Assembly (NCBI GenBank): GCA_012520135.1
Contig: JAAYOX010000195.1
Coordinates: 1 to 5,666 of the forward strand
Origin: Clostridia bacterium
GTDB taxonomy: Bacteria; Bacillota; DULZ01
Length of the DNA: 5,666 bases
Direction: 5' to 3'
The position numbers and the translations under genes are program-made. The notes under the pieces were generated by a model. That model did no database searches and had not been told where the DNA came from. It saw nothing but the letters and a program-made list of their open reading frames with translations. This document shows positions 1-4,568 of the stretch, piece after piece; the stretch's first letter is position 1; the number at the start of each line of letters is the position of its first letter.

Positions 1-53
1 CCTCTCTCCACCGCCAGGTACTTGATAAAGCCATCGATATAATGGTCAAGCAT
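1..53 (-). CDS. xerD: Site-specific tyrosine recombinase XerD, N-terminal fragment (cut by window edge)
   Basis: Only the first 17 codons are visible, starting with ATG at 53-51; the rest lies beyond position 1. The translation begins MLDHYIDGFIKYLAVER. This matches the opening of the XerD core-binding (SAM-like) domain, where an early helix of the form 'fl.yL.vErg' precedes the DNA-binding helices. XerD works with XerC as a cytoplasmic recombinase that resolves chromosome dimers at dif near the division septum. The start is supported by GAGGTGAG just upstream. The position directly downstream of spoIIM on the same strand is the classical Firmicute arrangement and strengthens the call. The catalytic domain is not in the window, so integrity cannot be judged, and another tyrosine recombinase cannot be strictly excluded. 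Confidence 0.8.
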   Translation of the reverse strand, partial: MLDHYIDGFIKYLAVER

Positions 54-56
54 TGC

Positions 57-64
57 CTCACCTC
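57..64 (-). promoter_or_regulatory. Ribosome-binding site of xerD
   Basis: Minus-strand GAGGTGAG lies three bases before the ATG at 53-51. It matches the GGAGGTGA anti-SD target and fixes the xerD start against the overlapping out-of-frame reading. Confidence 0.7.
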
Positions 65-149
65 GGGAAATATTTGTTCTTTCATTTCTAGTTCAACATA
101 AGGGTTGGGTTTCCTGTTTTTGGACAAAAAAAAGACCCTGCGGGATGCT

Positions 150-358
150 TGTTGACAAACTGCTCAAACCAAAATCGATGTTAATCGTGGGCTTCAGAGG
201 AGCCCGGTTTGGGGATGAGCTCAGTCGCCTTTTGATGCCTCCGAATTCGCACCCTGCGGGTGCTCATACCGCCGGCATTATCTCTCAGGCTCCTTCGCTC
301 TTTTGATTTTGACTCCAATTCAGCCCTCTGATTAACATCGATTTTGCCTTTGTCCACA
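150..358. repeat. Intergenic hairpin-rich element with terminal inverted repeats (MITE-like)
   Basis: This fills most of the gene-free stretch between spoIIM and xerD (54-381). A perfect 17-bp inverted repeat, CAAAATCGATGTTAATC, occupies 170-186, with its reverse complement at 330-346. Outside it, TGTTGACAAA (150-159) pairs with 349-358 at 9 of 10 positions. Between the arms are two strong hairpins: 189-205 (GGGCTTC/GGAGCCC, 7 bp with one G-T pair, 3-nt loop) and 249-263 (GCACCC/GGGTGC, 6 bp, loop TGC). A further 8-bp pair joins 190-197 with 361-368. No transposase is encoded, so it could be a small non-autonomous element, a dispersed palindromic repeat, or a structured RNA region. Copy number cannot be known from one window. 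No flanking target-site duplication was recognised. Confidence 0.6.
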
Positions 359-381
359 GTCTGAAGCCTTAACAGGTTGTT

Positions 382-1017
382 TTAAAAACCGAAATATGAA
401 ACCACTAATTTCATCAATGCAGGCGAGCAATAAGCTTCCAGGAATCCGGCTGCTACGATGATAACACTGAGTATCCCCATGCTTAGACTATAAGCCAGGA
501 ATTGTTGAAAGATACCTGTACTTCTTAGTTCGTTGCGACCTTTTACCAACCAAACGGAGAAAGTGATTCCTAATACTCCTGCGGTTACCAACCCCGGTAG
601 CAACAAAATATTAGGTGGCGCAAGAGCCGTAAAGGCCAGTAAAATACCTTGAATACCTCTGGCTTGAACCAAAAATCCTGCGGTAAATCCCAGAGTAAAT
701 CCTTCTACGAAAAGCAGGAGCAAAATTATGGGAGTGCCGATTACTGTTAAGCCTAAAAACCAGATCAAGCCGATAGTTTTGAAATTGTTGTACAAGGACT
801 GGCGAACGACTGTCAATTGATCCAAACCGATTCCTTCCAGCCCTCCGATAAAGGAGGCAAGATACTCACCTAAATCAGTGGCTTCTTCCGCAGTCAGCAG
901 TTTAACAGATACGGTACCTGCCACTACTCCAATGATCAGGCAGAGCAACACTAAAATATACAGCCAGAGGTTGTCCCGGCAGTGATTAATCCACATGTTT
1001 TTAAAGCCTTTAATCAC
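382..1017 (-). CDS. spoIIM: Stage II sporulation protein M (SpoIIM)
   Basis: This 211-residue integral membrane protein matches the usual SpoIIM length. In Bacillus it forms the DMP complex with SpoIID and SpoIIP, which remodels peptidoglycan during forespore engulfment; SpoIIM anchors SpoIIP in the mother-cell membrane. Hydrophobic segments are visible near residues 17-37, 80-115, 126-157 and 170-195. The family's recognisable pieces are present: a 'GTPIILLLLFVEGFTLGF' stretch (94-111), 'APPNILLLPG' (133-142) and an EAY..P motif near the C-terminus (194-199). The start is GTG at 1017-1015, chosen because GGGAGGA sits six bases upstream; an ATG at codon 8 has no comparable site. It lies downstream of the ComB-like gene after a 76-base gap containing a sigma-E-like promoter, and upstream of xerD, as in Bacillus. 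No frameshift or lost motif was seen. Confidence 0.95.
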   Translation of the reverse strand: MIKGFKNMWINHCRDNLWLYILVLLCLIIGVVAGTVSVKLLTAEEATDLGEYLASFIGGLEGIGLDQLTVVRQSLYNNFKTIGLIWFLGLTVIGTPIILLLLFVEGFTLGFTAGFLVQARGIQGILLAFTALAPPNILLLPGLVTAGVLGITFSVWLVKGRNELRSTGIFQQFLAYSLSMGILSVIIVAAGFLEAYCSPALMKLVVSYFGF

Positions 1018-1023
1018 ATTGGT

Positions 1024-1030
1024 TCCTCCC
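1024..1030 (-). promoter_or_regulatory. Ribosome-binding site fixing the GTG start of spoIIM
   Basis: Minus-strand GGGAGGA lies six bases from GTG 1017-1015. An ATG two bases further upstream is out of frame, so the GTG is the start. Confidence 0.75.
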
Positions 1031-1045
1031 TAAAGGTGATAATTA

Positions 1046-1074
1046 TATTTATGGAAGAAACCGCCAGATTATAA
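1046..1074 (-). promoter_or_regulatory. Candidate sigma-E-type promoter of spoIIM
   Basis: On the minus strand TTATAAT (1074-1068) is followed after exactly 14 bases by CATAAATA (1053-1046). The mother-cell sigma-E consensus is roughly KMATATT, 14 bases, CATACANT; each box matches about five of seven informative positions. Transcription would start near 1040, giving a leader of about 20 bases that contains the ribosome-binding site. B. subtilis spoIIM is sigma-E dependent, which fits. The same stretch contains a perfect TATAAT (1073-1068) that could instead be a sigma-A -10 box, but no convincing -35 lies 16-18 bases above it. Confidence 0.45.
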
Positions 1075-1093
1075 CCAACCCCTTTTTAAACAA

Positions 1094-1765
1094 TCAGCAG
1101 GTACCTCTTCGCTGCATAGCCAACTGGGCTAAATACTGGGCCGCCAAGATATCTTCCTGAGAGTTGCTGCTGGCAGCTACAAATGAGATATCCTTGCCTA
1201 AATTCATAGCCAAAGTTAATGCCCTGTCTACTCCAATTCTAGCCGGCTGTGTACCTTTCATTTTCCATGTCCTGGCCACGGTCGCCGTCAAGACTGTTCC
1301 CCCTGCCGTCCAGCCGGCATCAAAAGCCACTCCCCCGGAATTAGTGACTGCAATTACTACAGCGTATTGGAAATCAACCAATTTGGCAGTGGTAATGCCC
1401 AGATTGGGGACTATCTGGTAATTTTTGATTCCCGCTGAATGTAGACCTTTTAGCAGTTTACCACAGGAGTTCAGCCTGTCTTCGTCACTGCCCCAGCGGG
1501 GTTCCGCTACGATAATGACCGAGGCACCCATTTTTTTTGCCTCCAAGCCTGCTTTTCTACCGATGGCAAGAGGGTTAACGGGTACCGGTCCCCGCGCTGA
1601 ATCAGGACCGGCTCCGTACACTTTTAGAGCCCCGGCTTCCAAAGCTGCTTCTAAAGTAGTAGACATATCAATAACATCTACGATCACCACTACTTGCTGC
1701 TGTAAACCTGCCTGCCACGCTCCGGAGGCGTCGGAGCAACAATTGATCACCGGCAAACGCTTCAC
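1094..1765 (-). CDS. ComB-like (2-phosphosulfolactate phosphatase family) protein, divergent
   Basis: With the GTG start at 1765 this is a 223-residue soluble protein. Residues 25-47 (VVVIVDVID followed by MSTTLEAALEAGA) resemble the signature of the ComB/2-phosphosulfolactate phosphatase family, normally 'VVVIDVLRATTT...A...GA'. Later parts also fit that layout: 'TNSGGVAFD' (141-149) where ComB has a TTNGT-like motif, and 'AASSNSQEDILAAQYLA' (198 onward) where ComB has an ED-containing segment. True ComB hydrolyses 2-phosphosulfolactate to sulfolactate, and Bacillus makes sulfolactate during sporulation. Here the motif Arg is replaced (DVIDMSTT), so the same reaction is uncertain. A longer reading from TTG at 1870 exists, but AAGGGTGAT just before GTG 1765 favours the shorter form. 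No ComA-type synthase is in the window. Confidence 0.5.
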   Translation of the reverse strand: MKRLPVINCCSDASGAWQAGLQQQVVVIVDVIDMSTTLEAALEAGALKVYGAGPDSARGPVPVNPLAIGRKAGLEAKKMGASVIIVAEPRWGSDEDRLNSCGKLLKGLHSAGIKNYQIVPNLGITTAKLVDFQYAVVIAVTNSGGVAFDAGWTAGGTVLTATVARTWKMKGTQPARIGVDRALTLAMNLGKDISFVAASSNSQEDILAAQYLAQLAMQRRGTC

Positions 1766-1769
1766 AACA

Positions 1770-1778
1770 ATCACCCTT
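1770..1778 (-). promoter_or_regulatory. Ribosome-binding site that sets the GTG start of the ComB-like gene
   Basis: Minus-strand AAGGGTGAT is four bases from GTG 1765-1763. None of the upstream in-frame starts (TTG 1870, ATG 1819) has an equally good site, and the longer form would run across the start of the small plus-strand gene. Confidence 0.6.
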
Positions 1779-1807
1779 ACATAATTTGGGATTAAATTGC
1801 ATAGTTC
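1779..1807 (+). promoter_or_regulatory. Weak sigma-E-like promoter candidate for the 41-codon gene
   Basis: On the plus strand ACATAAT (1779-1785) and CATAGTTC (1800-1807) are separated by 14 bases, the sigma-E spacing also seen before spoIIM. The -35-like box matches 5 of 7 positions and the -10-like box about 4 of 7, so this is suggestive only. Transcription would begin near 1814. No better sigma-A pair was found; TTGGGA (1786-1791) with TAATAT (1808-1813) is the nearest alternative at 16-base spacing. Confidence 0.28.
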
Positions 1808-1833
1808 TAATATAACCATTAACCCCGAACTAT
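1801..1833. repeat. Dyad between the divergent ComB-like and small genes
   Basis: ATAGTTC (1801-1807) and GAACTAT (1827-1833) form a perfect 7-bp inverted repeat around a 19-base centre. That centre itself starts TAATATAACC and continues ATTA, a smaller imperfect dyad. It sits in the middle of the 85-base divergent region and could be an operator serving both genes, or chance in AT-rich DNA. Confidence 0.3.
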
Positions 1834-1835
1834 AG

Positions 1836-1843
1836 AAAGGTGG
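1836..1843 (+). promoter_or_regulatory. Ribosome-binding site of the 41-codon gene
   Basis: AAAGGTGG ends seven bases before TTG 1851. The reading frame is closed by TAG at 1833-1835, just upstream of this site, and TTG 1851 is the only initiator between them, so the start is well constrained. Confidence 0.6.
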
Positions 1844-1850
1844 GCTTACT

Positions 1851-1976
1851 TTGGAACTGTGTGTTACCAAAAAATCTTTTGTTTTTTATGGTACATATCA
1901 TGAACTGCAAGAATGGTTATCATCTTTCCCGGAAGAATGGACTTTGCAAGAAATGCTTAATTATCATTTCCATTAA
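1851..1976 (+). CDS. Small 41-residue protein, possible MciZ-like cell-division inhibitor
   Basis: This TTG-initiated gene encodes 41 residues on the strand opposite all its neighbours. Its composition is protein-like, with aromatic and acidic residues in a regular pattern. There is a hydrophobic strand FVFYG (10-14), an amphipathic helix YHELQEWLSSF (16-26), a FPEEW turn (26-30) and a second helix TLQEMLNYH (31-39). MciZ of B. subtilis, recalled as 40 residues, has the same order: VVLVG, then a helix containing WEIRAKL, then YVKDWISK. MciZ is a sigma-E-dependent peptide that binds FtsZ and blocks Z-rings in the mother cell, and its gene lies near nudF, spoIIM and xerD. Identity is low and homology is unproven. 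The last 20 bases overlap the DUF3866 gene tail-to-tail. That it is a gene is better supported than its function. Confidence 0.6.
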   Translation: MELCVTKKSFVFYGTYHELQEWLSSFPEEWTLQEMLNYHFH

Positions 1977-3060
1977 GATTTTTCCACAAATCGTAGGCTA
2001 CCAGGCCCGAAGCCCAAGCAGCACCAAAGAATTCAGCATCCTGACTATAAGTCCTACCCATGGTGCTTACTTTCAAATCATATTTAGCTAACTCAACTGT
2101 CAAGGGTGCAGTATTTTTTTCAACAAAAATATACCTGGATTCTAACCCGGCAGATGTAATCTGCTGCTGGACCAATTCTCTTTTCCGGTTTTCCAGTTCA
2201 GGTAGCCCAATCCATCCACCGGTCAGGATGACGGTTTTAAGTATGGTCCGGCTGTGATGGCTTAATCCATGATGGCGGGGTCTTGGGTCGGCAAAGGAAA
2301 GGCGAGGAATAATGACCGGTTGTCCTCCTAAAGCTGAGACTGCATTAACTACCTGTCCCTGCTCCACTCCGGAAAAACCATAGGTCGTATTTGTGCCCAC
2401 GATGCCGGGGCCCATGGCCACGATTGTAATATCTGCCTTTAAAACGGCTTTTGCCGCTAATAAGCCTGAATAATAGTTAACAGCCTCTAGATCCCCGCCA
2501 AAAGCCTGGCCCACTGTAACGGTGCCTACTAATAGCTTTTTCTCTTTAAGAGACTGCACCTGTTTGCTAAAACCCATGGGAAGGGCTCCCCCGTCCGTCA
2601 TTAGATAGGCAATCCTCAAGTTACCGCCGCAGGCCCAGTTTATTGCTAAGACGGCAGGAGTCAAGTGACTGTGCAAAAGACCAACTACCACCGGCATCTC
2701 GTCTAGTGAGGTCTCTTTTTCCAGAAGAGAACGGAAAGGACTCCCCTCTTCTTCAACGCTCAAGACGCTGAACTGCAAGGGGGTATAGCGCAGCTTCATA
2801 ATATGTCCATTACCGCTAGCATGGCCTGTCCACGGTTGTGATTTATTATGTACAATAAAGTGAAAGCCGCCTGTGCCTAAACCTAAATCAACGGCTGTGG
2901 TATTGAGCACTACCCGATCACCGGCTCGAGGGAAACCTACGAACAGATGGTAACCGATAGCCTGATGTTCCCCATCACTACATTCTACCAAGGTTCTGGT
3001 AAACTCCGGGTTTTGTTCTAAAATTTCATTTACTACTCCCTCGGTTAAATTAATCAGCAC
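1957..3060 (-). CDS. DUF3866 family protein
   Basis: A 367-residue protein recognised as DUF3866, a family of unknown function found in Firmicutes and Actinobacteria. No signal peptide or membrane segment is evident, so it is probably cytoplasmic. Conserved-looking blocks include GTGGFHFIVHN (62-72), HSH (130-132), TDGGALP (155-161), GQAFGGDLEAVN (184-195), a glycine-rich GPGIVGTNTTYGFSG loop (217-231), DPRPRHHGLSHH (258-269) and MGRTYSQDAEFFGAAWASG (334-352). The clustered histidines and aspartates and the glycine loops suggest an enzyme, but no reaction can be assigned. The start is GTG at 3060-3058, preceded by AGGGGGCGA. It overlaps the end of the MraY-like gene by 11 bases, so the two are probably translationally coupled. 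Its own stop lies inside the end of the opposing small gene. Confidence 0.85.
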   Translation of the reverse strand: MLINLTEGVVNEILEQNPEFTRTLVECSDGEHQAIGYHLFVGFPRAGDRVVLNTTAVDLGLGTGGFHFIVHNKSQPWTGHASGNGHIMKLRYTPLQFSVLSVEEEGSPFRSLLEKETSLDEMPVVVGLLHSHLTPAVLAINWACGGNLRIAYLMTDGGALPMGFSKQVQSLKEKKLLVGTVTVGQAFGGDLEAVNYYSGLLAAKAVLKADITIVAMGPGIVGTNTTYGFSGVEQGQVVNAVSALGGQPVIIPRLSFADPRPRHHGLSHHSRTILKTVILTGGWIGLPELENRKRELVQQQITSAGLESRYIFVEKNTAPLTVELAKYDLKVSTMGRTYSQDAEFFGAAWASGLVAYDLWKNLNGNDN

Positions 3061-3883
3061 CGTCGCCCCCTACATAATCCGGCCTGCCCAGTTCATCCAA
3101 GTATTTGAGCCATGGTCTCTCCTCAATCAAAGCTGATATGGAGAATTTTTCCGCGTAAAAATGAACTGCTAACAAAAAACCAAGGACCACTATCTTACCT
3201 TGTATTCCTAATACCTCAACTAAAGCCAATCCCAGGACGAAGCCTAACAAATTTGCCCCTGTATCTCCCAGCATTCCTTTAGCCCTTAAATCACAGGGAC
3301 AATAGGCTAAGACGGAACCGGTCAAGGGGATCAGCCAATGGATTTCCCTACACTGCCCAAGCCACAAGAGCAATAATGACATAACAAGAAAGATTTTGAT
3401 AGCCCGGCCGGGCCGCAAATCCATTAGATTAATCAAGTTAGTAGACAGGGCGATTAGTAGGGTATTGACCGCTAAAATGTCAATTCTTTTTTCACTTAGA
3501 ACCCACGCAGCGGCTAGCGCCAGTAAACCTCCAACGGCAACTTTGGTTATTCCTGTGGTAATTTTCCCTCTGAATAACGCCTTAAAGTGACCCCTAAACC
3601 CTTTATGCTCTGAGGTTCCCTTTAAATCATCTGCAATGCCTAAACACACCAATATCAGGCAAAAGGCAAATATTGACCAAGTTACGGTGCTTTGAAACCA
3701 AATGGTACTAATGGCTACCATAAATAAGAAAACAGTTGCAGGAATCAATCCTGCAGGCATGGGAACGGATTTTCCCTGATAGTTATTAGCTGTTAAACCA
3801 AATCCTGTCATGATCTTTAAGCAGAATGGCAATACTGCTCTGGTCAAAAGGTAGCTGGCAATCAACAGGAACAAATATTTCAT
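3050..3883 (-). CDS. MraY/WecA-like polyprenyl-phosphate sugar-1-phosphate transferase (atypical)
   Basis: A 277-residue polytopic membrane protein of the glycosyltransferase 4 / MraY-WecA type. Such enzymes transfer a sugar-1-phosphate from a UDP-sugar to a polyprenyl phosphate carrier at the inner membrane face. Hydrophobic segments alternate along the whole length. Family landmarks are an early K-x-V-P-x-P-A-G segment (38-45), the catalytic Asp pair DDLK (85-88), NLINLMD (149-155) and GMLGDTGAN (203-211). Oddities: MraY's DGLDGL is replaced by DLRPGRA (155-161), the histidine-rich loop is reduced to a single H in AVHFYAEKF (239-247), and the protein is shorter than typical MraY, so it is not the essential MraY. 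Its ATG overlaps the GT2 stop as ATGA, implying coupling. Substrate unknown; it probably works with the adjacent GT2. Confidence 0.75.
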   Translation of the reverse strand: MKYLFLLIASYLLTRAVLPFCLKIMTGFGLTANNYQGKSVPMPAGLIPATVFLFMVAISTIWFQSTVTWSIFAFCLILVCLGIADDLKGTSEHKGFRGHFKALFRGKITTGITKVAVGGLLALAAAWVLSEKRIDILAVNTLLIALSTNLINLMDLRPGRAIKIFLVMSLLLLWLGQCREIHWLIPLTGSVLAYCPCDLRAKGMLGDTGANLLGFVLGLALVEVLGIQGKIVVLGFLLAVHFYAEKFSISALIEERPWLKYLDELGRPDYVGGDGAD

Positions 3884-4551
3884 TTGAGAGCCTCACTTGC
3901 CAATACTTTTAAAATATGATGAAACTGTCTGCCCCGGTGGAGAAAACCTGTTAGATCTCTACCTGTTTCCCGGTGAGTCATGGCCACCTCCACCTCCAAG
4001 ATCCGGTATCCTTTTTTCAACAGGTGGATAGTAGTAGCTACTTCAGCACCATAACCCCCGGCCATGGGAAAAACAGCCTCTAAACTCCGGCGGTTAAAAG
4101 CCCTTTGGCCGGAGAGAACCGCTGCTATTCTTTGGCCTCCGTATCGCTCAACGCCCCAGGAGGCCAGTTTTTTGACTAAACCTAAACCTCCTTTTCGCCG
4201 GGCTTTTGGAAAACGGGCAATGACACAATCCGCCTCATCAGCCAGAAGAGGATGCCAGAGTTTATTTGCTTCTCGGGCTGAACCTCCCAGATCTCCATCT
4301 AAAAATACTACAAATTCCCCCGTAGCCAAAGAGGCACCGATGTTTAAAGAAGCTCCCTTACCCAAATTTCGCTCATTAGTCCAAAGAGAGGCTCCTGCTT
4401 TTCTGGCTAAAGGGCCGGTGTTATCAGTTGAACCATCATCAACCACGATTATTTCTTTTATTTCTTGATAAGAGGTCAGAGCTGTAATTGTATCGACGAT
4501 CCGCTCCCCTTCGTTGTATGCAGGAAGCACGATGGAAATATTAGCTACCAC
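3880..4551 (-). CDS. Family 2 glycosyltransferase
   Basis: A 223-residue GT-A fold enzyme without a membrane segment. It shows LPAYNE (9-14), the nucleotide-binding VVDDGSTDN (36-44), the metal-binding DGD (85-87), GQRAF (148-152), GYGAE (166-170) and HRETGRD (193-199). The last three place it with inverting GT2 enzymes of the polyprenyl-phosphate glycosyltransferase or GpgS type, which use nucleotide sugars; donor and acceptor cannot be read from the sequence. A longer in-frame form from GTG 4602 would overlap steA. The GTG at 4551 is preferred because GAGGAG lies nine bases before it and the N-terminus then begins directly at the first strand. It starts 17 bases after the steA stop and overlaps the next gene by 4 bases, so it belongs to the same operon. 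Confidence 0.9.
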   Translation of the reverse strand: MVANISIVLPAYNEGERIVDTITALTSYQEIKEIIVVDDGSTDNTGPLARKAGASLWTNERNLGKGASLNIGASLATGEFVVFLDGDLGGSAREANKLWHPLLADEADCVIARFPKARRKGGLGLVKKLASWGVERYGGQRIAAVLSGQRAFNRRSLEAVFPMAGGYGAEVATTIHLLKKGYRILEVEVAMTHRETGRDLTGFLHRGRQFHHILKVLASEALK

Positions 4552-4560
4552 AACTGGCGC

Positions 4561-4566
4561 CTCCTC
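4561..4566 (-). promoter_or_regulatory. Ribosome-binding site setting the GT2 start
   Basis: Minus-strand GAGGAG, within GTGAGGAGG, lies nine bases from GTG 4551-4549 and favours that start over the longer form from GTG 4602. Confidence 0.65.
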
Positions 4567-4568
4567 AC

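Noticed and set aside
1..127. Minus-strand frame from TTG 127 running into xerD in another frame
   Set aside because: It looks protein-like in part but has no ribosome-binding site, starts in a T-run, and overlaps the clearly recognisable xerD start out of frame.
126..148. Intrinsic terminator downstream of spoIIM (eight T residues on the minus strand)
   Set aside because: The preceding stem is only CCC-GCA-GGG with mismatches outside it. This is too weak to call, although the larger inverted repeat upstream might contribute.
54..381. CRISPR array, tRNA or riboswitch in the spoIIM-xerD gap
   Set aside because: There are no regularly spaced direct repeats, no cloverleaf with a CCA-ready acceptor, and no known riboswitch core recognised by eye; the structure is explained by inverted repeats.
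1164..1784. Plus-strand frames antisense to the ComB-like gene
   Set aside because: No ribosome-binding sites, low-complexity shadow translations, and a convincing protein on the other strand.
1766..1870. N-terminal extension of the ComB-like protein to TTG 1870
   Set aside because: A much better ribosome-binding site precedes GTG 1765, and the extension would overlap the start and leader of the small gene.
1866..1892. A/T-rich hairpin ACC(A/T)AAAAA...TTTTT.GGT
   Set aside because: It lies inside the small coding sequence, is AT-rich with a mismatch, and lacks a GC stem or suitable T-tract.
1840..2091. Plus-strand 83-codon frame from GTG 1840
   Set aside because: It overlaps the better-supported 41-codon frame (TTG 1851) and runs antisense into the DUF3866 gene. 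Its start sits within the ribosome-binding site of the smaller gene.
2060..4468. Plus-strand frames antisense to the DUF3866, MraY-like and GT2 genes
   Set aside because: Shadows of well-supported minus-strand genes with clear family motifs; no independent start signals.
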